Assembly (NCBI RefSeq): GCF_902686445.1
Contig: NC_062232.1
Span: forward strand, 13,065,105 to 13,129,104
Source of the DNA: Sciurus carolinensis
Taxonomy: Eukaryota > Chordata > Mammalia > Rodentia > Sciuridae
Length of the DNA stretch: 64,000 nucleotides
Direction of reading: 5' to 3'
Shown here: positions 1 to 11,600 of the stretch, one piece after another
Numbering within the stretch: the stretch's first letter is position 1
How the letters are laid out: every line of letters begins with the position of its first letter
Program-made: the position numbers and the translations under genes
Notes under the pieces: model-generated
Seen by the model: the letters and a program-made list of their open reading frames with translations, nothing else
Database searches by the model: none
What the model was told of the DNA's origin: nothing

Positions 1-335
1 ATGAAAAAATGGTTGGATCCACATTAGAGCTTTGACAGTTTTGCTTTACGTGTAGGGCTGGGTAACCCAACCCATACAGAAGGGAATAGAGAAGAAAAGA
101 AAAGGAAAACCCTCTTTCCCTGTTCACCTGACAGACTTGTTCCAAAGAAACATGTGTTATATAGCATTTTGTGCTCCTTTTAGAGGGAGTAAGAGCAAAT
201 TCTCACACATATATCTAATGTGTTTGGTAAAGCCATTAATCTTGGAGAAGTAGGCACTTCTAGAATCTTGTTGATTATTCTTATTTGCTCTCTTGGAAAA
301 ACTTAAAAAGTATTTTAATACTTTTTAAAGAAAAT
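1..335. other. Unassigned AT-rich DNA
   Basis: No gene or recognisable repeat. It holds a perfect inverted repeat at 303-328 (12-base arms, TT spacer, AT-rich), probably a chance palindrome. Confidence 0.6.
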
Positions 336-339
336 CCAA

Positions 340-470
340 GGCATAATTTACCTGCAGTAATATGCACAGATCTTAAGTGTATAGTTTGATGATTTTTCAC
401 AACTGTATCCACTGTGTAATCCACACCACTATTGAGATAGAGAAAATTCCCTTCACTTCAGGTAGGTAAT
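340..470 (-). mobile_element. L1 LINE 3'-end fragment
   Basis: Reads as the antisense of an old mammalian L1 3' end: 'cagatcttaagtgta', then a decayed 'gatgatttttcac' and 'ccacaccactattgagata'. Heavily truncated, no coding capacity. Confidence 0.65.
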
Positions 471-2134
471 ACTCTTTTGGATTAAAAAAAAAAAAACAGT
501 ATTTGAACTCAGATGGCTTAGCACCAGCCCCTAACTGGGACTGTTCTATGAATATGACCTCAGAAGAAAATGATTCCACAAAGCTTCTGGGCTCTCAAGT
601 AGAATTAGACTAAGAAATAACATTTCTATGTATAAGATTTCCAAGGCAAGCTAGAACAGTGGGATTTCCTTACTTTTGGTCCAATGGTGATGGGCTATTT
701 ATGACATCTTAGTGCTGGATTTTAAGGAGAATCAGGGTTTGGACAAGGATAAGAATCTGGCCTCAGAGTAATTTAGAAGTGGGAGTTTTCCTAAGATAAA
801 ACTAAAATAACATTTTAAAAGACATGTAAAAGGACCTTGTTACTCTAAGGCAATTTTCTAAGTACCAGAGAATACTGGTTTGCAACTGTATTTTCAACTT
901 ATTCTGGTGCTTAAAACCTCAGTGGAGGACAGAAAGTTGTTTAGAATTTGATTTCCTATTGTTCTATCTAAGTGCATTTAGATTTGTGAAATAGAGTTCA
1001 GTTACTCTTGATTTCTTAATACTACACATCTAAGAGAGAGAAGAGCTAGTAGCTATGGGGACAGATGACAGTCAGTGAAACATAATGTTCATTAGAATGT
1101 AATATCAATATTTATGTTTCTCTCCAGCCTGCATCTGGACTCTGTTCTTTGAGTCTGTATTTATACTTTAATAATTCAAATAAAACTGTATTTCCCTTTT
1201 TAATTTGGCACCAAAATTCTGCCACCTCAGTGGATCTCCTCCCCACCCCTAGAGTGACTCGTTTGCAAGATGGCACTTGTTTCTCAAGAGTTTGAGTCCA
1301 GAGATCAGTGTCGAGGGAGAAGAAGTACAGCAGCAATAAATGCCACAGAAATTCTTTTCCATGTGAGAAGTGAAGGGATTTTCTGTTTTACACACAGGCG
1401 AGACATAGGTTTGGATATTTGAGGCAATAGTGGGGAGAAGTGGGCAAATGAAGAAGAGATATTGGAAAGGGTGCCGTGGAATGTTTTCAAAGAGTATCAT
1501 TTGAGTTAAATGCCTTTGGTGTGAGAGAAGAGATGTTGGAACTCTGCTCAGGTATCAGATATCACCCAGTGCTCATCTGGCAAAATTTTAGGCTTTGCTA
1601 ATTAAAACTAATCCAATTGCATGAAGAAAAATATATTGTGTAAGGTTTCCTCTTGTGTGGCTTTACATTAACCCTTTGTTTCATAGTATAAGACAGGCAG
1701 ATTTCAGGCTGGTTATAGGATGGAAGGTGATAATGAATAATGAGATTCACTTATAAATAAATATATTTAATAAAGACAATGAATGGGGAAGGTTAGACTA
1801 TTGGTGTATAAATTTGAGTTTGAAGCCCTTCTGAATTTTCTTAATTGATTTGTCAATGCAGTGGTTTCAGTGGATGTTGAGTGCAAATGAAAATTCAAAA
1901 ACAAAACCAAAATCCCTAAGAAATGACACCATCCTTTACTTCTTGACTTTGACTTAATTTTTTTTCCAATTTACTTTGTGTGCTATTCTGTGGCTTGATC
2001 AGCCCAGTCAAATCAAGTCTTATGTTTATGAAGTGTAGATTCAAGATTTTCTCCCTGAGGGACTGAGACTTTGATGTGATTATATGCTTGTGTTCCTAAT
2101 TCAGATCACCTTTGTATAATAAAGAGCATATGTT
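471..2134. other. Unassigned non-coding DNA
   Basis: About 1.7 kb with no exon-like open frame and no repeat I can name. A 13-A run lies near 484. Overlapping open frames on the minus strand at 1112-1500 are short, in conflicting frames, and look like chance. Confidence 0.6.
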
Positions 2135-2395
2135 AGCTTTTGATTTTTGGAGTTCAACCACTTACCAGCTGTGTGACCTTGGATAAATTCTTCATCCCTA
2201 TGCCTCACAGACTAAGAATCTGTGAAATGGGAACACTATTAGTATTAATCTCAAAGAGTTGTTGTGAAAATTAAGTGAATTAATTCCATGGGAAGTACCA
2301 GCAGTGTGTGGTATATACACAGTATACATAGTAAGGGTTAATACATGTTTGTCATCAATGGTACTTTTTGTAATAATAATCATTATTATTATCAG
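2135..2395 (+). mobile_element. MIR SINE
   Basis: Contains the MIR core 'ccagctgtgtgaccttgg', then 'tctgtgaaatggga' and 'gttgttgtgaaaattaa', as in the tRNA-derived MIR consensus, ending near an (AAT/ATT) stretch. Old and diverged. Confidence 0.85.
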
Positions 2396-2436
2396 GATGC
2401 TTGGGAGGGGAAAGTAGGTATAAAAATTGGTAAATC

Positions 2437-2643
2437 CACCAGGCACAATGGTGCAGGCCTGTAATTTCAGCATCTCAGGAGACTGAGGCAGGAGAATCAC
2501 AAGTTCAAAGCCAGTGTCAGCCCTGAGCAATTTAGCAAGAAAGACCCTGTCTCAAAATAAAAAATTAAAAGAACTGGGGATGTGGTTCAGTGGTTAAGTG
2601 CCGCTGGGTTCAATCCCTGGTACCAAAAAATAAAAAATAAAAA
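2437..2643 (+). mobile_element. B1-ID dimeric SINE
   Basis: The left unit is 7SL-derived B1 ('gactgaggcaggagaatcac', 'accctgtctcaaaataaaa'). The right unit is an ID element ('gatgtggttcagtggttaag', B box 'gggttcaatccc') ending in an A-rich tail. The ID half lacks the segment between A and B boxes that free ID copies carry. Confidence 0.92.
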
Positions 2644-3004
2644 GGGACAAAACCCAGTTCCTGTGACTCCTCAATCAGAGGAAATACTCTGATCAACCCG
2701 ATGCATGGTAAAAATAGGGACAGAAGAATGCCATCCCATTTTCTGACTTGGCTAGCCTCACTTATGTCATTGAGCACTGCAAGAGCAATTTAGCATCTGG
2801 CTGCCATTATTCCTCCATTCTGAGAGTGCAGACTTCTGATGATAGGCATGGGTAGCCTGGGTATGGATGTGTGCCATCATTGAAATGTAGGATGTAAAGG
2901 TCCATGCCTTTTGTATCTTCACCCATAATGACTTGTCTTCTATTCTTTGTATTCAGACATCATGCATGGAATAGCTAGAAGAGAGGACATAGCAGAGAAT
3001 GGCT
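2644..3004. other. Unassigned non-coding DNA
   Basis: No gene or named repeat seen. Confidence 0.6.
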
Positions 3005-3410
3005 TGGTGTTCACCAACTCTTTCCCTTTTCCTCCTGGACACATAGCTAGACTACATTTCCCAGCTTACCTTACAGTTAGGTGTGACTATGTGCAAAGTT
3101 CTGTCCAATGAGATGTGGGAGGAATAATTGCTTCACCTCTAGGAAGGCTAGATAAAAACTCCTTACCAATCATTTATAGTTTATTTCTTCCCCACTTTGC
3201 TGACTGCCTTCAGAGGACTCAGCAGGGAACTTCAAGGCCTAAGGTATGGTTGAACCACTACATAGATGGAAGGAACCTGGGTCTCTGAATCACCCCAGGA
3301 AAGACTGTCTGCCAATACCTGATTTGATTTTACATGGAGGGGAAGTATACTTCTACTGTGAGACTTAGGGGATGTTTGTCACAGTAGTTAGCTGACCCTG
3401 ATTAACACAT
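3005..3410 (+). mobile_element. Old LTR-like repeat, recurrent family (copy 1)
   Basis: Contains 'gctagactacatttcccagc', 'gttaggtgtgactatgtg', 'cctgggtctctgaatc' and a 3' end 'gtagttagctgaccctgatt'. The same blocks recur in reverse complement in five other places in this window, near 11.2, 13.1, 17.5, 44.2 and 47.7 kb. It resembles eutherian LTRs of the ERVL/MaLR kind; I cannot name the family with certainty. No internal retroviral sequence is attached. Confidence 0.7.
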
Positions 3411-3690
3411 AGGCATAAAGCATGGAGCAAAAGGGATTTTTGTTTTGAAAATGCATAGATGACAAAGTTACTCTGAAGTAACTAAACTGTAGGGTCTTCT
3501 TTTTCTGAGAGACATAAAGAGATCCTATGTGTTACCAGAAGCTGTGTGGCAGGTTTCCTTGAGTAAACAGGTGGAAATAAAAATCTGTTAGCAGAGTTCC
3601 TATTTGTAGAGAAATGTTGCTAGAGAATAGAACAAGATAATTCTCCTCCCATATATAAATGTTAAACACAAATGCAGAAATGGCACAATT
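3411..3690. other. Unassigned non-coding DNA
   Basis: Short stretch with no gene or named repeat. Confidence 0.55.
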
Positions 3691-3694
3691 CATG

Positions 3695-4135
3695 AATTTA
3701 TTGCTCAATGAGTTCTTGCAAACTGAACGCACCTTTGAAACCATCACCTAGAGCAAAATATAGAACATTTCAGCCCTCTAGAAATCCTGCTAATGTTCCC
3801 TTTCGTTCAAGGGTAACTATCATTCTAACCTTGAATAGCATTGATTACTTTGACCAGTTTCGATATCATTGTGTGATATTTTCACATCTGGAATTTTTTG
3901 CTCAAAATTATATTTTATGATCCATTTATGTTTTTGCCTATAACTGTGGTTTCATTTATTTTCATTGTGTAGTATTTCTTTGTGTGAATATAGCGTGATT
4001 TATTTGTCCATTTTACTATTGTTAGATATTTGGATAACTTCCAGTTTGGCCAATTTTGCATAATGCCACTATGAACTTTCTAGTTCCTGTCTTTTGGGTA
4101 ATGTACCTGCACATTTTTGTTGGATAAAAACTTCC
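3695..4135 (-). mobile_element. L1 LINE 3' fragment
   Basis: Antisense L1 signature in order: 'caaaatatagaacatttc', 'ctaccatcattctaacc'-like text, 'gaatatagcgtgatttattt', 'ttggataacttccagttt', 'aatgccactatgaac'. Strongly decayed. Confidence 0.75.
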
Positions 4136-5720
4136 CAACTTGAGTCTTACAAAACTTTCTCCCCTGATAAGACATTTCAAGGCTGTGACAGTGACTATTC
4201 TTATTCCTTGCTGTCCCTTGACTTTCTGATCTAGGCCAAGTGAAAGCTTTGATCTATTTTTCAGTAATATAAAAGATTATCACTGATCTTTAATGGCAAA
4301 GTTTGAGTGTCTAAAATGGAGAAAACCTTTTAAGTAGATTACAGACGGAGGCTCCTCACAAGGCCGTGCTTCGAATCACTTGCAAACTCCCCATAATTGG
4401 AGTTTGACATTGGAATCTTTACTGGCACTGCTTCAGCTCTTCCGTGAGAAGGAGAATCCTTTTGGATTTTCAAATTACTTCCTTTCCTTGGGGAGGGAGT
4501 GGAGGAGGAAGAGTGATGAGTTCTCTAATCACTTGGCTGGATTAGTTTTAGAATTATCAGGAGTTGCCTTCTCCAAATAGCCCCTACTATCAAGGTTTAT
4601 GCAAAATCTAAGCAAAGCAGAAATTTTCTCAGAAGGGCAAGAAACATAGAAGATGGGGGAAGGGCTTTCTATCCATCAATTGAAAGGGTTTGTTCCTTTG
4701 GTTCTGCCTTCAAGGTTTTGAATATCTGATATAAAACATATCAACCCAGCGATGGGACTTTGTGGGTGTGGGGTTTAAAAATCCTCAAGCAAACTGTGAA
4801 AATTCCCATAAGAGTTTATTTCATACCCCCAACATAAGCTGAGCTTCTCAGACTCCTATGGTGAGGTTTGAAGTCCTGGTGGTGTAACATTCCCAGCCCC
4901 CACCTCTAGCCCCTCAAGACTCCCTCACTGTTCAGTTTGAAATGACCATGTTTAGAGAACTGAAGTGTGATGTTTTAGTCTGAGCCTTCCCTTCTTCAAG
5001 CATATGAGGAATATCTGCAACATCTTTGACACCAAAGCAGACCCAAGACTATCTTGTGTTTTGACTGAACGTTTGGTTCATTTAGGGTGTGAGGTGTGTG
5101 AAGTCTTCACAATTAAGTCTGAAACACAGTTGGGAGAAGCCCCCAGGGGACTATACTGCTGAGTGACACACAGCTGGGCCTTTGAAAGTGGGCTTTTATG
5201 ATAAATTTGAATGTAGTTTTAAACTTACTGTAAGTGCCTCATTCCTTTTCCTAACTAGAGGATAGGTGAGCTGATTTTTCCATGAGGGAACTGCTTTGGA
5301 CCATTAACCCAGATTTTCTTCAAATACAGTGGTGACTATGTAATTTTCTTTTGACTTTTAGACACTGATGGAGGCCTAGTGAGACAGCCTCTGAAGTCAG
5401 AAGTTAGACAAGGGATGCTTTTCTTCCCTCACCAGGTGTGAAATACAAAAGAGCTATATGCAGAATAAGAGGCCTTTAAAAACCCAGATTTACTCTCAGG
5501 GCCTATGAAACTCTTGTTTAAGTCTATCACTTGTCTCAAGTTGACGTTCTCTTCTGTAGGGCAGTTAAGTCCATGGCCTACACTTTATTCTTATTCAAAC
5601 TCCTGACTTTTTCCTATAACTGGCCCTGCCCCAGGTTTTGGAAGATCACTGAATATTTTTTAGATGACTGAAGGCCGTCAAGGGGATTGTTCCAGATGTG
5701 TTCAGGTAGACATCAAGTAA
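4136..5720. other. Unassigned non-coding DNA
   Basis: About 1.6 kb without recognised repeat or exon. The 66-codon open frame at 4380-4580 has no recognisable protein features and is of a length expected by chance. Confidence 0.55.
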
Positions 5721-5723
5721 ATT

Positions 5724-5758
5724 CACACACACACATACACACACACACACACACACAC
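5724..5758. repeat. (CA)n microsatellite
   Basis: About 17 CA units interrupted by one CATA, a likely length-polymorphic marker. Confidence 0.97.
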
Positions 5759-5759
5759 C

Positions 5760-5825
5760 TAACATTTATTGTGTGACTCCTTTTTGCTAGTACTATGCAT
5801 GTTATTTTATAAGCCCCTCAATTTT
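5760..5825 (-). mobile_element. Possible MIR end
   Basis: 'aacatttattgtgtgactcc...ctagtactatgcatgttatt' resembles the antisense 3' part of a MIR next to the CA run. Weak. Confidence 0.35.
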
Positions 5826-6514
5826 AAGAACACTGTTGAAAAGTGCCTGATCCAGGATTCTAGTGGCTCTGTGTTCAGTTTGGGTACCCCATCTACTCCA
5901 CCCAGCTGCTCTCTGGACTGTGCACTCTTCCTGCCATCCATCTACTTTATGGCCACTGAGATAGCATTCTGCCTTCCAGTTTATAATGGGGGGAACAGTT
6001 AAAAAAAAACCAAGCAAACATGAGAACAATGTCTATGTTTGACTTTGGTGGCTCAGAAGGGCTGAGATTGGGATGTCTAAACGAAAAGGCTTATAAACCA
6101 AGAAGTATTTTTGCAGATCCAGGGTATACATATGACCATGTTTTAGGTATAACACATGTAATTGGAGTGAGATGGTGGTGCATGCAACTAATTAATTGTT
6201 TCATTTACTGACCATCTGAAATAAATCATTTGCTGTAGTGGGAATTATTTTATATATCAAGGCCTTTACTATCTAAACCCCCAAAGTTTGTCTCATAGAT
6301 ATACAAATTTCTAGTTCAGTGGTCACCTTTCTGTATTCTATAATTTCATTTAAAGGCTGGTGTCAATGAACTGTAGGTGACCTCACTTCAGAAATGAATT
6401 AACCTAAATTATAATAAGTGACTGGGTTTTTTTTTTCATTTATTTAGACAGACCAAGATAAAAAAATGATATTGATCAGGTTTAGGGTGGGAATGAGTGT
6501 GGAGTGGCCATAGA
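5826..6514. other. Unassigned non-coding DNA
   Basis: No named repeat. Short opposing open frames at 5769-6029 overlap on both strands and are not credible as genes. Confidence 0.55.
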
Positions 6515-6941
6515 GTACTTTCAGACACTGTCGGTAGAAGTGTAAATTGGAATAATTATTTTCTGGTAGGTAGTTAGCCTTTAGGAAATTAATACATAAA
6601 AACTGTGTGCCAAAGACTTCACTTCTGAATTTAACCTAGGAAATTAATAGGAAAAGTAAAATAGAAAATTTTGGCACCTCAGTATTGCTTATAAGAAGTA
6701 TTAGTCATAGAATATTAGTTGAACAAATAATATTACTAGACCTTGACATAATCAAATACTCTACCACCATCAAAATGATAATGTAAATGGGTGTTTAATA
6801 ATCTAGAAATGTTTGTGATACATTTTGGAATAAAAAAGACTTGCTCCAAATCATATGCAGATTATTTCATGTTTACTAAGATATAAGAATATAGGAAAGA
6901 AAAATGTCTGGAAGGCTATATACCAAATTGGTATTTTTAAA
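6515..6941 (+). mobile_element. L1 LINE 3' fragment, left part
   Basis: Sense-strand L1 3' region: 'gtgtaaattggaataatt', 'taacctaggaaattaatagg', 'aatgataatgtaaatggg' and 'aaaatgtctggaaggctata'. The element continues at 7254 after an inserted DNA transposon. Confidence 0.75.
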
Positions 6942-7253
6942 ACATGTTTTGATCATGATTCACAGTGAGAAATATGTTTTATATTTGTGAGCCAGTAGAC
7001 ACATGGAGCTTAAACCACAGTTTATTAACAATATTTACATTTTCTTTATGTTCCACATTCTGATGTCTTTATTTTTGTTTTTCTTTATTATATTATTCCC
7101 TTTTTTCCTACCCAATTCTGCTTCTTCCAAGTTATATTTCTTTTTTTTCTCCTTTCTTCTGTTTTATTTTTTATAATGCCGATCATGACCCACTAAGTCA
7201 ATTTCATGGTCTCTGAATGGGACACAATTTAGTTTGAAAAACATTGCTCTAAA
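6942..7253. mobile_element. hAT-like non-autonomous DNA transposon
   Basis: Ends in the classic 'cccactaagtcaatttcatg ... agtttgaaaaacattgctct' and starts 'ttttgatcatgattcacag', the inverted-terminal style of short eutherian hAT elements. It splits an L1. The flanks 'taaaacat' (6938-6945) and 'taaaatgt' (7250-7257) may be a decayed 8-base target duplication. Exact family not assigned. Confidence 0.65.
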
Positions 7254-7375
7254 ATGTTAATCGTGGTTATCTCTAGCAAGTGGGATTATAGATAACTCTT
7301 TCTTTGAGGAGTTGAGGAGGGGCAAGTCCTCTTTCTTCTCTGTGTAACTTATGTGATATAAAAACTAATATACAA
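7254..7375 (+). mobile_element. L1 LINE 3' fragment, right part
   Basis: 'gttaatcgtggttatctcta', 'gggattatagataactc' and 'ttctctgtgtaac' continue the L1 3' end interrupted at 6941. Confidence 0.75.
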
Positions 7376-8514
7376 ATATGTGACAACAAATCCCATTATA
7401 TTAATCTATAATGCACTAATAAAAAATTTGGAAAAAACTAATGAAAATTAAAATGATACAATAATTCCATTTATAACCAAATTGATACCCTGCAACCTTT
7501 TATGAGCAAAAATGCAGACTGTACTCCATAATTATTGTGCATCAAGAATGTTCTAGGAACCTTAAAGAAGATTGCAATAGGGAAAATACTACTGAGACAC
7601 ATAGCTTAAAAAATGGAACAAGAAGAAACTAAAACATGACTTTACATCTTCAATCTCAAAAGATCACCAAGTATCCCTATTTATGTCTTTACACCAATCA
7701 TATTACATCAGTTATCTGGAATTTATTTGTATTTCTGCTTGAGATTGCATTTTTTAATGCTCATTCCCCACCTTTAAAATAGTTATTAAATTCGACAGAT
7801 TTCTTTCTTGCCAGATTATCTTGGTTTACAGTACTGTTCAAGTTAACCTCCTTTAAAGCTAAAGGCAATTTTAAAAGGAAGGTAGTCATTAAGAACTTAG
7901 AACGGGAAGCAGAAGCTTTAAGCAAGATGAGAAGGATCCCTGGCTTGAGCACTTCCCTATGGGCTTCCTGCTTGTAGCACACTGCTGGGAAACTGCAGAA
8001 CAGCCTTAGAATCTCCACTCTTAGCATGGCCACACAAAAAAGGGGTGAACTTCTCCTGAGTCTTCCCTGGGAAAACCACTGGTGAATAAGCAGTGCAGAA
8101 ATTTTCATAGAAAGTTCCAATTATGTAGAGCCCAAGTAAATCTCTGAGCATATGAGTCAATTTGGCATAGGGGAGGATGATCCACTTCATTGGGGTTGGG
8201 GAGAGGCTGGTTGGCATTTTCATGGTAGGAGCATAGAGAGAGATGCTTCCTGCCTTTGAAAAGAATTAATGGTAGGAAATAACTGGGATTGCTTTTCAAG
8301 ACATAGTGATTTAGTTACTGCTGTTTTGGACTTTATGCTGAGAATAAAATGGCAATGCTGAAAATGTAATTTGAAGCCCCACTTTCTGCTCATGGAGAAA
8401 GGGAAACATTCTACATTTGAAACATCATGAATAACATGTCAATGTTATTCATGTTCTTCTTTACTTGTTCATTTATTATCCTACAATTATCTGTTTGTGT
8501 GTTTTTTATCCATC
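7376..8514. other. Unassigned non-coding DNA
   Basis: Mostly unassigned. Overlapping minus-strand open frames at 7761-8299 lie in three frames with no recognisable protein signature. Confidence 0.55.
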
Positions 8515-8695
8515 CATCCACCATACATTTATTTATGAATCCATTTACATGGAATTTCTTGAGTAGATGCTCTATATTAAGGAATGTATGGCAATCATTG
8601 GGTTGAGGAAGGAACTCCATAGGAGGAAGAGAAGTCTGTGTCATTGAGTTGCTCACCATTTGGTGAAACAGACACATAAACAAGTAATTACATGT
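8515..8695 (-). mobile_element. Possible L2 fragment
   Basis: 'aatttcttgagtagatgctc' followed by 'gtgaaacagacacataaaca' follows the antisense order of the L2-associated repeat ('...tattgagcacctac...', '...acagacaaata...'). Weak. Confidence 0.4.
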
Positions 8696-9183
8696 ACCAC
8701 ATTGTGTTAGTAGTGCTACAGGAGGGTCCAGTCTGTCTTGGTTTATGCAAAACTACCTCTCCCCACTCTGTCCTGGAATCATGAAATGTTAATCCGAGAG
8801 ACCTTCAAAAAATTGAATGGCATGATGTTTTCCAGACTTTATCTGCAAATCCCTGGGGTGTCATTCCAGAGAGCAGAGGTAGAGGAATGGGTAAAGAGTG
8901 AGAGGAAAGTTGAGCAGATGGGGTTCAGCTTCCTTTGGAACATGAGGTTTCTTTTCATCTATATTGTATATTGAAGTTCATTAAAACTATCAATTGAAGA
9001 AGGGACTTGACTTCTTAACCATATTTGCAAAGTACTAAACCAGCCCACCATTTCCCCTTGTTTTCTTATTTAAAAATTAATGCTGAAAAAGTAAAGTGGT
9101 TGGTCCAAAGTTGTAAAATTGGTTAGCAAACAATCCAGGAAAAAGACCTAGTCTTCTAAGTTATGTGAATATTACCTCTGACT
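8696..9183. other. Unassigned non-coding DNA
   Basis: No named repeat or exon seen. Confidence 0.55.
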
Positions 9184-9664
9184 TGGTTAGCTCTTGCTGT
9201 GTAATGAATAACTCCAAAATTAAATGGCTTAAAACAATCACCATTTATTTAGTCCATAATTCTGTGAGCTGGCCATTTTGGCTGGGCTCAACTGTACTCA
9301 CTTATATCTATGATGAATTGCTGATCAGCTGACCAGTCACCTGAGCACTGGCTCATGTAAGATGGCCTTACATCTGGCAGTGTGACTGGGTATTGGCTGA
9401 GGTAATTGGGTTACTGAGTCAATAGCCTCTCTTCATCAACAGGATCTAACAGAACAGGGAAGTATGCAAAACCTCTTGAGGCCCAAACTTGGAGATGGTC
9501 AAAGCAAATCACAAGACCGATTCAGAGTTGGGGGTAATGAAATACTCACTCTAATCCAATAAATTGATTACATCTGTAAAGACTTTATTGCCAAATAAGG
9601 TTACATTCACAGATACTGGGGATTAGGAATTCAACATATCTTTTTGGGGTACACAATCAGCCTA
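9184..9664 (-). mobile_element. MLT1-type LTR (ERVL-MaLR)
   Basis: Antisense LTR: starts near 'gttagctcttgctgtgtaat', has 'aaatggcttaaaacaatcac', and ends 'ccaaataaggttacattcac' and 'ggggattaggaattcaacat', matching the start of MLT1 LTRs read in reverse. No internal coding sequence. It directly abuts the next L1. Confidence 0.75.
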
Positions 9665-10258
9665 CAATAGGCATATACCTAGAATATATAAATAATTCTC
9701 ACTACTCAAAAATGAAAAGAAAACCCACTTTTTAAATGGAAAAGGATTTGAATAGACACTATTCCAAAGAAGATATAAAAATGAACATGAGCACATGAAA
9801 AGATGTTTAACATCATTAGTCATTAGGGCAATGCAAATCAAAACAAAACCACAATGAGATACCATTTCATTTCCATTAGGAGGGCAAAAAAAGGCAAATA
9901 ATAACAAGTGTTGGTGAGGATGTAGAGAAATTAGAACTTTCCTGCATTGCTGGTGGGGATGTAAAATGGTGCATCTCCTTTGGATGATTTGGCAGTTCTT
10001 CAAGATGTTAAACATTGAGCGATTCTGCTTCTGAGTAGAAATGCTTTTAAGTAGAATATAGCCCAGTCACTCAAGAGAATTCAAAACATATGTTCCCATA
10101 AAACTTATACATCGATGGTCATAACAGCATTATTTATAGTAGCCCAAATGTCAAAATAGCCTAAATGTCCATCAACTGATGAATGGATAAAGAAAAAGTG
10201 GTATGTCTGTGCAATGGAATATTGTTTGCTGATAAAAAGGTGATAAAATGCAGTGAAA
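9665..10258 (+). mobile_element. L1 LINE, ORF2-end/3' UTR, part 1
   Basis: Sense-strand L1: 'tggaaaaggatttgaataga', 'atgcaaatcaaaacaaaacc', 'aagtgttggtgaggatgtag', 'aaatgtccatcaactgatga'. This covers the end of the ORF2 region, with frameshifts and stops. Old mammalian L1 class. Interrupted at 10259 by a SINE. Confidence 0.92.
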
Positions 10259-10439
10259 GCCAGGTACGGTGGTGCATGTCTGTAATTCCAGCTACTTGGG
10301 AGATTGAGGCAGGAGGATCACAAGCTTGAGGCCACCCTTAGCAACTTAGTGAGACCCTTTCTCAACATAAAAGGGCTGGAGATGTAGTTCAGTGGTAAAG
10401 TGTCCCTGGGTTCAGTCCCCAGTACCCCAAAGAAAAAAG
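10259..10439 (+). mobile_element. B1-ID dimeric SINE, inserted in L1
   Basis: B1 half 'gccaggtacggtggtgcatg' and 'gattgaggcaggaggatcac'; ID half 'gatgtagttcagtggtaaag' with B box 'gggttcagtcccc'. Flanks 'aaaaggtgataaaatg' and 'aaaaggataatgaaaat' look like a decayed target duplication within the L1. Confidence 0.93.
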
Positions 10440-10559
10440 GATAATGAAAATTACTGATACATGCTACAACATGGTTGAACTTTGAAACATGCTAGGTAAA
10501 AGAAGTCAGGCACTCAAGAACACATACTATATAATCTCAAAAATATGAAATATCTAGAA
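10440..10559 (+). mobile_element. L1 LINE, part 2
   Basis: Continues the L1 exactly where it was broken: 'ttactgatacatgctacaac', 'aacatgctaggtaaaagaag'. Its last 13 bases (10547-10559, 'gaaatatctagaa') form one copy of a target duplication. Confidence 0.92.
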
Positions 10560-10817
10560 TGGTGGGGGTGGGGGTAGGGAAGAATAGAGGTTCTTTGGAT
10601 TAGACAGAGGAGAGTGAAGGGAGGGGAGGGGATGTGAGGGTAGGAATGATAGTAGAATGAATTGTACATTAATTCCCTATATGCATATATGATTACATGA
10701 CCTGTATAATTCTACATCATGTACAATCATATGAATGAGAAGATATACCCCATTTATGTATGATGTGTCAAAATGCATTCTACTGTCTTGTATAACTAAT
10801 TAGAACAAATAAAAAAA
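10560..10817 (+). mobile_element. Younger L1 3'-end insertion (lineage-specific tail)
   Basis: A G-rich start, then 'atatgcatatatgattacat', 'tgtgtcaaaatgcattctac' and an A-rich end 'ttagaacaaataaaaaaa'. It sits between exact 13-base duplications 'gaaatatctagaa' (10547-10559 and 10818-10830), showing L1-type retroposition into the older L1. Related copies lie near 23.1, 30.2, 32.4 and 50.8 kb. Confidence 0.85.
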
Positions 10818-11068
10818 GAAATATCTAGAACAGAAAAATTTATAGAGATAGAAAACAAATTAGTGGTTGCGTAGTGCTAGGGGAAAGGGAGAATGGGAAG
10901 TGATTTCTAATGAGTATGAAGTTTCTTTTATGGGTAATGAAAATATTTTAAAATTAGATAGTGATTATGGTTATACCATTCTGAATGTACTAAAAACATT
11001 GAATTGTACATCTTAAAGGGTGGATTTTATTGTGTTAATTATACCTTAATAAAGTTGTTAAAAATTAG
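10818..11068 (+). mobile_element. L1 LINE, part 3 (3' end)
   Basis: 'agattagtgattatgg'-type text, 'attgaattgtacatcttaaa', 'ggtggattttattgtgttaa' and 'ccttaataaagttgtta' form the old L1 3' end with its polyadenylation signal. Confidence 0.9.
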
Positions 11069-11165
11069 GTGAAGTCCTCTACCACAACTAGGGGAGATTA
11101 GACGACAAAAGAAAAATCCTGAAAATTTTGAATGAATCTTCATCCAAAAGATTGGGAGAGAGGGT

Positions 11166-11600
11166 TGTATTAACTATGTTAGGTGCTGCTATAACAAATA
11201 GCCCCCAGCTTTCAGTGGGTGAACAAATAAATGTGTATTTCTCTCATAAATTGTCTGATCCTGGTCAAGTGATCATCCTTAGTGACTTTCCTCCAAATGG
11301 CAACTCAAAGACCCAGGTTTTTTTTTTTTTCCATCTTTTGTCTTTTTTTAGATCTTAAGCATCCTTTTCCATTCGGCCCACCAAATGGGAAAACAGGGTA
11401 GAGGATTGAACATGGCGGGGAGGGTTATTGTATGGGTTTGGGTATGACTTACTTTACTGCTATTCACATTCTATTGGCCAGAACTCAGTCACACTACCAC
11501 ACCTATCTGCAGGGGAGACTGGCACATACAGTTGACTTATGACTTATGTGTCTAGGAGGAAGAGAAAAAGGTTTGCTGAACAGCTAGTCATTCTCTGTTA
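11166..11600 (-). mobile_element. Old LTR-like repeat, recurrent family (copy 2)
   Basis: 'tgctgctataacaaatagcc', 'attggccagaactcagtcac', 'accacacctatctgcagggg' and 'cagctagtcattctctg' are the reverse complement of the family described at 3005-3410. A T-run near 11320 interrupts it. Confidence 0.75.

Noticed and set aside
303..328. AT-rich 26-base palindrome as a functional hairpin
   Set aside because: It is almost pure A/T and next to L1 sequence; such palindromes are common in AT-rich DNA.
9665..11068. Functional L1 ORF2
   Set aside because: Only the 3' end is present, with frameshifts, stops and two inserted elements.
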